Positions 21,417-29,064 of a stretch of 30,088 nucleotides of DNA are shown here, piece by piece. This stretch comes from Clostridium sp. GTDB lineage: Bacteria; Bacillota; Clostridia; Lachnospirales; Lachnospiraceae. The DNA lies in contig SFNH01000011.1 in NCBI GenBank assembly GCA_004554205.1, positions 1 through 30,088 on the forward strand. Direction: 5' to 3'. Position numbers and translations under genes: made by a program. The notes under the pieces are model-generated. The model saw only the letters and a list, made by a program, of their open reading frames with translations, had not been told where the DNA came from and did not search any database. Numbering within the stretch: the stretch's first letter is position 1; every line of letters starts with the position of its first letter.

Positions 21417-23585
21417 ATGAATATCATTAACGCGCTTGCGCAAGAACTGAACGCAAACGAAAAATATGTGGAAAATGTGGTGCAGCTTTTGGATGAGGGA
21501 AACACCATCCCCTTTATCGCCCGCTACCGCAAGGAGCTCCACGGCGCCATGGACGACACCACCCTGCGCACCCTAGAGGAGCGGCTGCAATATCTGCGCA
21601 ATCTGGATGAGCGCCGGGAATCGGTGAAAAAATCCATCGCCGAGCAAGGAAAGCTCACCGACGAGCTGGCCGCCGCCATCGACAGCGCCAAGACCCTGGC
21701 GGAGGTGGAGGACCTCTACCGTCCCTATAAGCAAAAGCGCCGTACCCGGGCCACTGCAGCCCGGGAAAAGGGCCTGGAGCCCCTGGCCGCTCTGCTTTTT
21801 GCCCAGGAGCGAAACTGCCCCCGGCCGGAGGATGCCGCCCGGGACTTCCTTTCTCCGGAAAAGGGCGTGGACACCGTGGCCGATGCCCTCCAGGGCGCTT
21901 CGGACATCATTGCCGAGCAGATTTCCGATGACGCCGTGATCCGCAAGGCTCTGCGAGACCTGCTGGGTCGGCAGGGTCAGCTTGTGAGCTGCGCGGCAAC
22001 GGAGGAGGACAGCGTGTACCGTCTGTACTACGATTTTACCCAATCCCTCTCCAAGCTCCAGGGGCACCAAATTTTGGCCATCAACCGAGGCGAGAAGGAG
22101 AATATGCTGAAGGTCTCCGTCACCCTGGACCGCGACCGGGCGCTGCCCCTGCTGCGTCGGGCGGTGGTGAAGCCCGGCTCCCCCGCTATGGAATTCATAA
22201 AGGCAGCCGCCGAGGACGCTTATGACCGCCTGCTCTTCCCCTCCTTAGAGCGGGAAGAGCGCTCTCGGCTGACGGAGCAGGCCACCGAGGGGGCCATCGG
22301 CCAGTTCGCCCTGAACCTGAAGCCGCTGCTGATGCAGCCGCCTGTAAAGGGCAAGGTCACCATGGGCCTGGACCCGGGCTACCGCATGGGCTGCAAGGTG
22401 GCCGTGGTGGACGAAACCGGTAAGGTGCTGGACACCACCGTGGTCTACCCCACCTACGGAGCCCGGCAGGAGCGGGAGGCCATCGCCACTCTGGCGAAGC
22501 TCATCGCCAAGGATGGGGTGGAAAACATCGCCATCGGCAACGGAACGGCCAGCCGGGAAACGGAGCAAATGGCCGTAAAGCTCATCCATCAGGTCAATGA
22601 GGCCGGGGCCCATGTCAGCTACATGATCGTATCCGAGGCCGGGGCCTCCGTGTATTCCGCCAGCAAGCTGGCTGCCGAGGAGTTCCCCCAGTTTGATGTA
22701 AATCTGCGCTCGGCGGTGTCCATTGCCCGGCGGCTGCAGGACCCCCTGGCCGAGCTGGTAAAAATCGATCCCAAGGCCATCGGTGTGGGCCAGTATCAGC
22801 ATGATATGCCCGCCAAGCAGCTGGACGAGGCCCTGGGCGGCGTAGTGGAGGACTGCGTCAACGCCGTAGGCGTGGACATAAACACCGCCTCCCCCTCTCT
22901 GCTCCAGCGGGTGGCCGGGCTTAATGGCACCACGGCGAAAAATGTGGTGGCCTACCGGGAGGAAAACGGCCCCTTTACCTCCCGGGCCCAGATCAAGAAG
23001 GTACCCAAGCTGGGGCCCAAGGCCTTCCAGCAGTGCGCCGGCTTTTTGCGGGTGCCGGAGAGCAAGAGCGTGCTGGATAACACCGCCGTACACCCGGAGA
23101 GCTACGACGCAGCCAAGGCGCTGCTGGAGCTGATGGGCTACACCCTGGCGGATGTCCGGGCGGAAAAGCTGGCGGATCTTCCCCAGCGGCTGAAGGCCTA
23201 CGGAGAGGCAAAGGCCGCCGAGGCGGTGGGCGTGGGCATCCCCACCCTGCGGGACATCACCTCCGAGCTTCTGAAGCCCGGCCGGGATGTCCGGGAGGCG
23301 CTTCCCCAGCCCATTTTGCGCACCGATGTCATGGAGATGAAGGACTTAAAGCCCGGCATGGTCCTCAGCGGCACGGTCCGCAATGTCATTGATTTCGGTG
23401 CTTTTGTGGACATCGGCGTTCACCAGGACGGGCTGGTGCATATCTCGCAAATCTCCAATAAATTCATCAAGCACCCCTCGGAGGTGCTGTCGGTAGGCGA
23501 TGTGGTAAAGGTGGTCGTATTGGATGTGGACGAGAAGAAAAAACGCATCGGCCTGAGCATCAAGCAGGCAACAGGCCGGGAATGA
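21417..23585 (+). CDS. tex: Tex family RNA-binding transcription accessory protein
   Basis: The 722-aa protein matches the usual Tex length. Tex proteins are cytosolic nucleic-acid-binding factors linked to transcription and RNA turnover. The N-terminal helical region carries NTIPFIARYRKE and the PYKQKRRTRA segment. A YqgF/RNase H-like domain starts near residue 318 (MGLDPGYRMGCKVAVVDE). A helix-hairpin-helix region lies at about 480-555 (GVDINTASPSLL, KKVPKLGPKAFQQCAGFLRV). The S1 domain covers about 640-720 (LKPGMVLSGTVRN, IDFGAFVDIGVHQDGLVHIS). I chose ATG 21417 (MNIINALAQEL), which follows AGAGGT and a good promoter, although the frame stays open upstream to 20952. The downstream ASKHA gene lies 120 bp away. 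Confidence 0.95.
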   Translation: MNIINALAQELNANEKYVENVVQLLDEGNTIPFIARYRKELHGAMDDTTLRTLEERLQYLRNLDERRESVKKSIAEQGKLTDELAAAIDSAKTLAEVEDLYRPYKQKRRTRATAAREKGLEPLAALLFAQERNCPRPEDAARDFLSPEKGVDTVADALQGASDIIAEQISDDAVIRKALRDLLGRQGQLVSCAATEEDSVYRLYYDFTQSLSKLQGHQILAINRGEKENMLKVSVTLDRDRALPLLRRAVVKPGSPAMEFIKAAAEDAYDRLLFPSLEREERSRLTEQATEGAIGQFALNLKPLLMQPPVKGKVTMGLDPGYRMGCKVAVVDETGKVLDTTVVYPTYGARQEREAIATLAKLIAKDGVENIAIGNGTASRETEQMAVKLIHQVNEAGAHVSYMIVSEAGASVYSASKLAAEEFPQFDVNLRSAVSIARRLQDPLAELVKIDPKAIGVGQYQHDMPAKQLDEALGGVVEDCVNAVGVDINTASPSLLQRVAGLNGTTAKNVVAYREENGPFTSRAQIKKVPKLGPKAFQQCAGFLRVPESKSVLDNTAVHPESYDAAKALLELMGYTLADVRAEKLADLPQRLKAYGEAKAAEAVGVGIPTLRDITSELLKPGRDVREALPQPILRTDVMEMKDLKPGMVLSGTVRNVIDFGAFVDIGVHQDGLVHISQISNKFIKHPSEVLSVGDVVKVVVLDVDEKKKRIGLSIKQATGRE

Positions 23586-23705
23586 TCCTGCGTCCCGGCT
23601 CTGTCAGTGCCGTCTGCGTTTACCGCCGCAATACGGGCCGCCGGATACGCGCAGACCGCCGGAAGTCCATGTTTTTGACCACTTATCTTACTTAGGAGGT
23701 GGCGT

Positions 23706-25229
23706 ATGCCCCAAATCACGATCCATGACGCAGCGGGAGCGGTGTCGGTACGGAAGGTGCCCCGGGGCACGCTGCTGCTCCACGCCCTGGGCGGCGGGGT
23801 AGAGGCCCCCTGCGGCGGCCATGGCCGCTGCGGCAAGTGCCGGGTGACGGTTCAGGGGGCGCTGTCCTCTCCCGACCCCCGGGAGACATCCCTGCTGGGG
23901 GCGGCGGCTCTCAGGCGCGGCGTTCGCCTGGCCTGCCTTACCACGGTGGAGGGCGACTGCACCGTGACCCTGGGTGCAGACCGGGCCGTTCAGGTCATCC
24001 GCAGCGACGGCACCATGCCCGCCTTTGCCCCGGAGCCCATTTTTGAAAAGTACGGCGCGGCTGTGGACATCGGCACCACCACCCTGGCCGCCCGGCTCTA
24101 TGACCGCACCGGGGCCCTTCTGGCCCAGGCGGCGGCCCCCAACCCCCAGCGTATCTACGGTGCCGATGTCATCACACGCACCGAAAAGTCTCTGGCAGGG
24201 GAGCGAGAGTCCCTGGCCCGGTGTATCCGGGACGGGATAGATTCCCTGCTGCGTCAGATGTCAGCTCAAGCCGGAATCCCCCCCGAAGCGGTGGACACCG
24301 TAGTTCTCACCGGCAACACCGCCATGCTGTATCTGCTCACCGCCCGGGATGTAGACTGTCTCTCCCACGCCCCCTTTCTTGCCGATGAGCTTTTCGGGCG
24401 GTACGCAGAGCCGGAGGAGCTAAGGCTCTCCGCAGCGCCCAAAGCCCGACTGTACCTGCCCCGGTGTATTTCGGCCTTTGTGGGGGCGGACATCACCTCC
24501 GCTCTGGTGGCCAGCCAGATCTGCACCCGCGACGAGAGTGCCCTCCTGGCAGACATCGGCACCAACGGTGAGCTGGCCCTGTGGCATAAGGGCCGCCTAC
24601 TATGCTGCTCCACCGCCGCCGGGCCCGTCTTTGAGGGTGCCGCCATCTCCCGGGGGATGCAGGCCGGCCCCGGCGCCATCCACCGGGTGGCCTATGAAAA
24701 CGGCAAAATTTCCTGCCGCACCATAGAAAGCGCCCCCGCCGCCGGCATCTGCGGCAGCGGTCTCATCGATGCGGCGGCGGTTTTCCTCCGGGCGGGGATC
24801 ATCGACGAAACCGGCGCCTTCACCGACGAGGAGGACGCCTATCCCCTGACGCCGGAGGTGTCCCTGACCCAGAAGGACATCCGTATGCTGCAGCTGGCCA
24901 AGAGCGCTATCTGCGCCGGGATGCTCACCCTGCTGGAGGCCGGGGGGCTGGGCGCCGAAGGCCCCGCCCGTCTCGTCATCGCCGGGGGCTTCGGCAGCTT
25001 CCTGGACCTCCACAGCGCCGCCTGTATCGGTCTCTATCCCCCCACCCTGGAGAGCCGCGCCCGGGCCATCGGCAATGCCGCCCTGGCAGGCGCGTCCATG
25101 ATGCTCCTGCGGGGCCAGTACCGGCAGCAAGCCGCCGCCCTGGCCGAGCAGGCCGAAACGGTGGATTTGAGCGCAAGCCCTGTGTTCAGGGAAAACTATG
25201 TGGAGTGCATGGGATTTGAAGCGCCATAA
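23706..25229 (+). CDS. 2Fe-2S ferredoxin/ASKHA protein (RACo-like corrinoid activator, DUF4445 family)
   Basis: This is a 507-aa protein. An N-terminal plant-type ferredoxin domain carries Cys36, Cys42, Cys45 (CGGHGRCGKC) and Cys77 as 2Fe-2S ligands. The rest is an ASKHA ATPase-like domain: VDIGTTTLAARLYDR near 120, VVLTGNTAMLYLL near 200, LLADIGTNGELALW near 280, GICGSGLIDA near 350, and VIAGGFGSFLDL near 430. Characterised relatives (RACo, RamA-type activators) use ATP to reduce corrinoid cofactors of methyltransferases. No corrinoid protein or methyltransferase gene is in this window, so the partner must be elsewhere. TTAGGAGGTGGCGT precedes the ATG. The gene is very GC-rich, and a hairpin and terminator follow. 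Confidence 0.87.
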   Translation: MPQITIHDAAGAVSVRKVPRGTLLLHALGGGVEAPCGGHGRCGKCRVTVQGALSSPDPRETSLLGAAALRRGVRLACLTTVEGDCTVTLGADRAVQVIRSDGTMPAFAPEPIFEKYGAAVDIGTTTLAARLYDRTGALLAQAAAPNPQRIYGADVITRTEKSLAGERESLARCIRDGIDSLLRQMSAQAGIPPEAVDTVVLTGNTAMLYLLTARDVDCLSHAPFLADELFGRYAEPEELRLSAAPKARLYLPRCISAFVGADITSALVASQICTRDESALLADIGTNGELALWHKGRLLCCSTAAGPVFEGAAISRGMQAGPGAIHRVAYENGKISCRTIESAPAAGICGSGLIDAAAVFLRAGIIDETGAFTDEEDAYPLTPEVSLTQKDIRMLQLAKSAICAGMLTLLEAGGLGAEGPARLVIAGGFGSFLDLHSAACIGLYPPTLESRARAIGNAALAGASMMLLRGQYRQQAAALAEQAETVDLSASPVFRENYVECMGFEAP

Positions 25230-25237
25230 AAGATAAA

Positions 25238-25270
25238 CTCTATGCCCGGCTCGGAAGCATGGGCATAGAG
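25238..25270 (+). repeat. inverted repeat after the ASKHA gene
   Basis: CTCTATGCCC (25238-25247) and GGGCATAGAG (25261-25270) are perfect 10-bp arms around a 13-nt loop, without a following T run. It starts 9 bp after the stop codon and may act together with the terminator at 25310. Confidence 0.6.
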
Positions 25271-25309
25271 CTCAAAACCGCTGAAAAAGAAGTCCTTCGA
25301 CATCCTCAC

Positions 25310-25350
25310 AAGCCCACCGTCAAACCCCGGTGGGCTTTCGCTGTATTTTT
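25310..25350 (+). terminator. intrinsic terminator after the ASKHA gene
   Basis: AAGCCCACCG (25310-25319) pairs perfectly with CGGTGGGCTT (25328-25337). A short T stretch follows directly and TTTTT comes 8 nt later. Confidence 0.75.
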
Positions 25351-25354
25351 ATCC

Positions 25355-25383
25355 TTGCTTTTGTATTTCCGGTGCAGTAAAAT
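25355..25383 (+). promoter_or_regulatory. promoter of the SBP-kinase operon
   Basis: TTGCTT (25355-25360), a 17-bp spacer and TAAAAT (25378-25383) directly follow the preceding terminator and lie about 78 bp before the SBP start codon. Confidence 0.55.
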
Positions 25384-25461
25384 ATTTACAAATGTCTTTT
25401 TGCCCTTTTCCCCGGCCCCATCTCGCGGCCGCCGGGCAAATTTCCAGCCAGGAGGTCATCT

Positions 25462-26310
25462 ATGGATTTGACATCTTTCAAGCACTCGGCCGCCGGCCGT
25501 ATTGTGGCCGTTCTATGTGCCGTGTGCCTGCTGTCCGGTCTGCTCAGCGGCTGTGCAGCCCCGGCGGGCTCTGACTCTCCCAATGAGGATGCACTCCCTG
25601 TCATCACCGTGGGCAGCGACAACTATCCCCCCTTTAACTATCAGGACACCAGTGGCCATCCCACTGGCATTGATGTAGACCTTGCCACAGAGGCCTTCCG
25701 CCGCATGGGTTACCGGGCCCAGTTCGTCACCATCGACTGGGAGGAGAAGAAGAATTTAGTGGAGAGCGGCGCCATCGACTGTATCTGGGGCGGCTTTTCC
25801 ATCAATGGCCGGGAGGACCAGTACCTCTGGACCCAGCCCTATATGTATAGCCGTCAGGTCGTCGCCGTGCGCAAGGACAGCGGCATTTATTCCCTCAGCG
25901 ACCTGGCGGGTAAGCGCATCGCCGTGCAGTCCACCACCAAGCCCGAGGAGCTGTTTCTCAGCCACACCGACCCCCGCATCCCGGCCCCGGACGAGGTTTT
26001 CTCTCTGCAAAACCGCGAGCTGCTGTACCCCTATCTCAGCAAGGGCTATGCCGATGCCATTGCCGCCCATGAGACCGCCATTTTGCAGTGCATGGACGAC
26101 TACGGTCTGGAGCTTCGCATCCTGGATGAGCCTCTTTTGGCCGTGGGCCTGGGGGTGGCCTTTGCCCGTTCGGATGACCGGGGCCTGGCGCAGGAGCTCT
26201 CCCGCACCTTTTCGCAGATGCGAGACGACGGCACCACGCAGCAGATTTTAGGCAAATATTTAGAGAATCCTCAGAAGTATATGGAGGCAAGCAGCTATGC
26301 AAACGATTGA
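25462..26310 (+). CDS. extracellular solute-binding lipoprotein (SBP family 3)
   Basis: The 282-aa protein is a lipoprotein with an N-terminal signal (about 10-30) and lipobox LLSGC, giving lipid-modified Cys31. The mature part is a family 3 solute-binding fold of the amino-acid/opine type. It shows VGSDNYPPFNY, GIDVDLATEAFRRMGY, WGGFSINGRE, YSRQVVAVRKD, DLAGKRIAVQ and a C-terminal FSQMRDDGTTQQILGKYLE. No ABC permease or ATPase gene is nearby. Its last 14 bases overlap the start of the hybrid histidine kinase, so it is probably a ligand sensor for that kinase, with uptake less likely. AGGAGGTCATCT precedes ATG 25462. The ligand is probably a polar amino acid, but this is not certain. Confidence 0.88.
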   Translation: MDLTSFKHSAAGRIVAVLCAVCLLSGLLSGCAAPAGSDSPNEDALPVITVGSDNYPPFNYQDTSGHPTGIDVDLATEAFRRMGYRAQFVTIDWEEKKNLVESGAIDCIWGGFSINGREDQYLWTQPYMYSRQVVAVRKDSGIYSLSDLAGKRIAVQSTTKPEELFLSHTDPRIPAPDEVFSLQNRELLYPYLSKGYADAIAAHETAILQCMDDYGLELRILDEPLLAVGLGVAFARSDDRGLAQELSRTFSQMRDDGTTQQILGKYLENPQKYMEASSYAND

Positions 26311-28501
26311 GCCTATTAAGACCCATACCAAGCGCCGGGTCCTCCTGTGGCTGCTGGCCGGCGTGGTGCTGCTGGCCGCCGTGTTTGTTGCAACCGTTCA
26401 GACAGACCTTTCCCACACCCGGCAGAGCCTCTCCTCCGCCGCCGACTATGTTTGGAGCCAGTGCGCCCGCTACGACCGCATTGAGCTGGCCACCCAGACC
26501 AAGAGCCTTATGCGCGTTATCCAGAGCTGCAAGCAGTCGGCCTCTGACCTGGGCACGGAGAGCGATCCCCCCTCCTCTGCCCTGCAAAGCTGCGTTGAGA
26601 CTAACTATCTCTCCGGCATCCTCCTGCTGGATACCTCCGGTCGGGTGCTGTCGCAGTACCATGAAACCGGCCAAATGCCCGACGGCATCGGCGAAGCCCT
26701 CGCCTCCCCGGCCCTGCTGGACACCGCCGTCCACCCGGAAAAGCGCTACGCCATTCGTCTGGACTGCGCCGACGGCGGCAAGCTGGACCTGGCTGCCACA
26801 GCCCGCCCGGAGGGTGCCGGCATTGTGGCGGTCTATTACCAGACCCCCGCCGAGCATATTAACTCCTTCAATCTCTCCATTGCCTCCCTTCTCTCCGGCT
26901 ATAAGACCGAGAATAACAGCACCGTCGTAGTGGTCTACGGCAAAACCATCATCGCCAGCAACGATGAGTCTCTCATCGGCTCCGAAACCGACGCCGTGCC
27001 CATTTTGCAGCAGCTCAGTCAGCAGTCCGGTAATAGGAGTCCGATGGGCATCCGCCAGACGGATACCGACCTGCAGTGCATAAAGCAGGACGGCTTCTCC
27101 CGGTACTTTGCGCTCATGCGCCCGGGCCGCAATTTTTATATTTACAATTTTGCATCGGAGAACAATGTGTTTTACTTTACGCCCCGCGCCATGATTTTTG
27201 CTCTGGTGCTTTACCTCATTGCTGTCGGCGCCGTCAACGGTCTCCGCCTGTGGGCCATCCAGCGCTACCGGGAAAAGCAGCTGGCCTCCCAGCAGGAGTA
27301 CACCCGGCAGCTTCAGGAGAAAAACCGCCAGCTTAGCGCCGCCGTGGAGCAGGCCGACCGGGCCAATGCCGCCAAAACCAGCTTCCTCTCCCGCATGAGC
27401 CACGACATCCGCACCCCTCTCAACGGCATCATCGGTCTTTTGGAAATTAACGCCGCCCATCCGGACGATGCGGCGCTGGTAAGCGCCAACCGCAGCAAAA
27501 TGCGCACCGCCGCAGACCATCTGCTCTCCCTTATCAATGATGTTCTGCAAATGAGCAAGCTGGAGAGCGGTCAGGTGATCCTCTCCCACGAGCCCCTGTC
27601 CCTAAGCCAGCTCGCCGCCGATGTGCTGGCCATCGTGAGCCAGCGGGCCAGCGACAGCGGCATTACCATGGAGTATACCTCCTCCCCCGATTCCCTGCCC
27701 GCAGACCGGGTCTACGGCAGCCCCGTCCACCTGCGTCAGATTTTCCTGAATATTTACAGCAACTGCATTAAGTATAATAAGCCCGGCGGCAAGATCTGCT
27801 CCCAGGTGGAATGTCTGTCCTCGGACAGCGATACCGTCACCTACCGCTGGACTATCTCCGACACCGGCATCGGCATGAGCCCGGACTTCCTCTCCCGCAT
27901 TTTTGACCCCTTCACCCAGGAGCACTCCGATGCCCGCAGCGTTTACCAGGGCGCAGGCCTGGGTATGCCCATCGTGAAGAGCCTGATAGAGAAGATGCAC
28001 GGCACCATTGAGATACACAGTCAGGAGGGTGTCGGTACCACCTTCCTTATTACCCTCCCCTTCCAGCCGGCCCCGGACTCCGATCCCCGGTCCCCGGTCG
28101 CCCCGGCCCCCGGCATCCGGGGCTATAAGCTGCTCCTGGCCGAGGATAACGAACTCAACGCCGATATTGCCCGAACTCTTTTGGAGGATGCCGGAGCCTC
28201 CGTCACCGTCGTTGCCGATGGAAAACAGGCCCTGGATCGCTTCCGCCAAGACCCCCCGGGGACCTATGACGCTCTGCTCATGGACATGATGATGCCCGTG
28301 ATGGACGGTCTTTCCGCCACCCGCGCCATCCGCGCTCTGGATAGGCCGGACGCGAAAACCATCCCCATCATCGCCACCACAGCCAATGCCTTCACCGACG
28401 ACGCCGAAAAGTGCCTCCGCGCCGGTATGAATGCCCACCTCCCCAAGCCCCTGCAAATGCAGTCCGTCATAGAAACCCTCGTCCGCTGCTGCGGCTCCTG
28501 A
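26297..28501 (+). CDS. hybrid sensor histidine kinase/response regulator
   Basis: This is a 734-aa membrane protein. TM1 lies at about residues 14-33, an extracellular sensor domain of about 260 residues (probably Cache/PAS-like) follows, and TM2 lies at about 296-316. A coiled-coil linker of about 40 residues (QEYTRQLQEKNRQLSAAVEQ) leads to the HisKA domain with His369 in SRMSHDIRTPLNGIIG. The HATPase domain has an N box (NIYSNCIKYNK), DTGIGMS and GAGLGMPIVKS. A receiver domain at about 612-734 has the phospho-acceptor Asp663 in LLMDMMMPVMDG and the late PKPL lysine motif. There is no Hpt or output domain, so a separate Hpt protein or regulator must take the signal onward. It overlaps the SBP gene by 14 bp, which suggests translational coupling and joint sensing. 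Confidence 0.93.
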   Translation: MQTIEPIKTHTKRRVLLWLLAGVVLLAAVFVATVQTDLSHTRQSLSSAADYVWSQCARYDRIELATQTKSLMRVIQSCKQSASDLGTESDPPSSALQSCVETNYLSGILLLDTSGRVLSQYHETGQMPDGIGEALASPALLDTAVHPEKRYAIRLDCADGGKLDLAATARPEGAGIVAVYYQTPAEHINSFNLSIASLLSGYKTENNSTVVVVYGKTIIASNDESLIGSETDAVPILQQLSQQSGNRSPMGIRQTDTDLQCIKQDGFSRYFALMRPGRNFYIYNFASENNVFYFTPRAMIFALVLYLIAVGAVNGLRLWAIQRYREKQLASQQEYTRQLQEKNRQLSAAVEQADRANAAKTSFLSRMSHDIRTPLNGIIGLLEINAAHPDDAALVSANRSKMRTAADHLLSLINDVLQMSKLESGQVILSHEPLSLSQLAADVLAIVSQRASDSGITMEYTSSPDSLPADRVYGSPVHLRQIFLNIYSNCIKYNKPGGKICSQVECLSSDSDTVTYRWTISDTGIGMSPDFLSRIFDPFTQEHSDARSVYQGAGLGMPIVKSLIEKMHGTIEIHSQEGVGTTFLITLPFQPAPDSDPRSPVAPAPGIRGYKLLLAEDNELNADIARTLLEDAGASVTVVADGKQALDRFRQDPPGTYDALLMDMMMPVMDGLSATRAIRALDRPDAKTIPIIATTANAFTDDAEKCLRAGMNAHLPKPLQMQSVIETLVRCCGS

Positions 28502-28521
28502 AAAGCACCCCGCCGTCCGAC

Positions 28522-28578
28522 AACCATAGCATTTCCTGTAATGTGTCATTGCGAAGCCAGTGCGCACACTGGCTGTGG
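28522..28578 (+). repeat. 57-bp direct repeat, copy A
   Basis: A 57-bp sequence running from AACCATAGC to GGCTGTGG is repeated at 28884-28940 with a single difference (T/C at the sixth base). It contains a GCCAGTG/CACTGGC stem-loop (28556-28573). The sequence type (TGTCATTGCGAAGCC) resembles dispersed intergenic repeats seen in gut Clostridia. It lies 21 bp after the kinase stop codon. Confidence 0.9.
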
Positions 28579-28636
28579 GGAGCGAACTGAGCGCTGCCGG
28601 TGGCAGAGGAAGCGAAGTGAGCGAGTGGCCGCGGTC

Positions 28637-28876
28637 AAAATTTCCAGCGTCCGCCGTAAGGCAGCGTGGAAATTTTGGGCACCGCAACAGGAACATCCGT
28701 ACCCCCGTCCCCTCGGCCCCCTTGCCTAAAGGGGGCTGGCACGGCGCAGCCGTGACTGGGGGATTCCGCTCTCCCCTGCCCCCCTTGTAACGCTTTCGTA
28801 GGGGCGACCCTTGCGGTCGCCCGTCCATTGCACCTCTTGTTGCGCTTCCGTAGGGGCGGGGTGTCCTCACCCCGCC
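28637..28876. repeat. string of intergenic hairpins between the two direct repeats
   Basis: The 563-bp gap 28502-29064 has no credible gene. Between the direct repeats lie four inverted repeats. These are 28637-28676 (AAAATTTCCA/TGGAAATTTT), 28716-28736 (GCCCCCTT/AAGGGGGC), 28802-28822 (GGGCGACC/GGTCGCCC) and 28855-28876 (GGCGGGGTG/CACCCCGCC). The last two each follow a CGTAGGGGCG phrase, so they are related units. Open frames here lack ribosome binding sites and are repeat-derived. Confidence 0.75.
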
Positions 28877-28883
28877 GCCCAAT

Positions 28884-28940
28884 AACCACAGCATTTCCTG
28901 TAATGTGTCATTGCGAAGCCAGTGCGCACACTGGCTGTGG
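28884..28940 (+). repeat. 57-bp direct repeat, copy B
   Basis: It matches 28522-28578 at 56 of 57 positions, with the same internal stem-loop. The flanks differ: copy A continues GGAGCGAAC and copy B continues CAATCCG. A short CCCTTGCCTAAAGGG hairpin then resembles the one at 28716-28736. Confidence 0.9.
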
Positions 28941-29010
28941 CAATCCGTCCCCCGTCCCCAAGGCCCCTTGCCTAAAGGGCGGCAATTTTCATCCGCCCCA
29001 TCTTTCCGCC

Positions 29011-29045
29011 AAAAAACGCACCCGCCCCATGGGCAGGTGCGTTTT
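29011..29045 (-). terminator. intrinsic terminator of the peptidoglycan-binding protein gene
   Basis: AAAACGCACCCGCCC (29013-29027) and GGGCAGGTGCGTTTT (29031-29045) form a long stem with one mismatch. On the minus strand it ends in TTTTTT, about 20 bp after the stop codon at 29065. Confidence 0.85.
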
Positions 29046-29064
29046 CTATTTTATCCCGACCCCC

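Noticed and set aside
22245..23093. 282-aa minus-strand frame inside tex
   Set aside because: Antisense shadow of the well-supported tex gene, Gly/His-rich without a domain.
26036..27589. 517-aa open frame on the minus strand, with a 430-aa one at 27602-28894
   Set aside because: Both are antisense to the solute-binding and kinase genes, which have complete domain motifs. GC-rich codon bias keeps the opposite strand open.
28541..28790. Small plus-strand frames such as the 76-aa one at 28560
   Set aside because: They are built from dispersed repeat sequence and hairpins and have no start signals.
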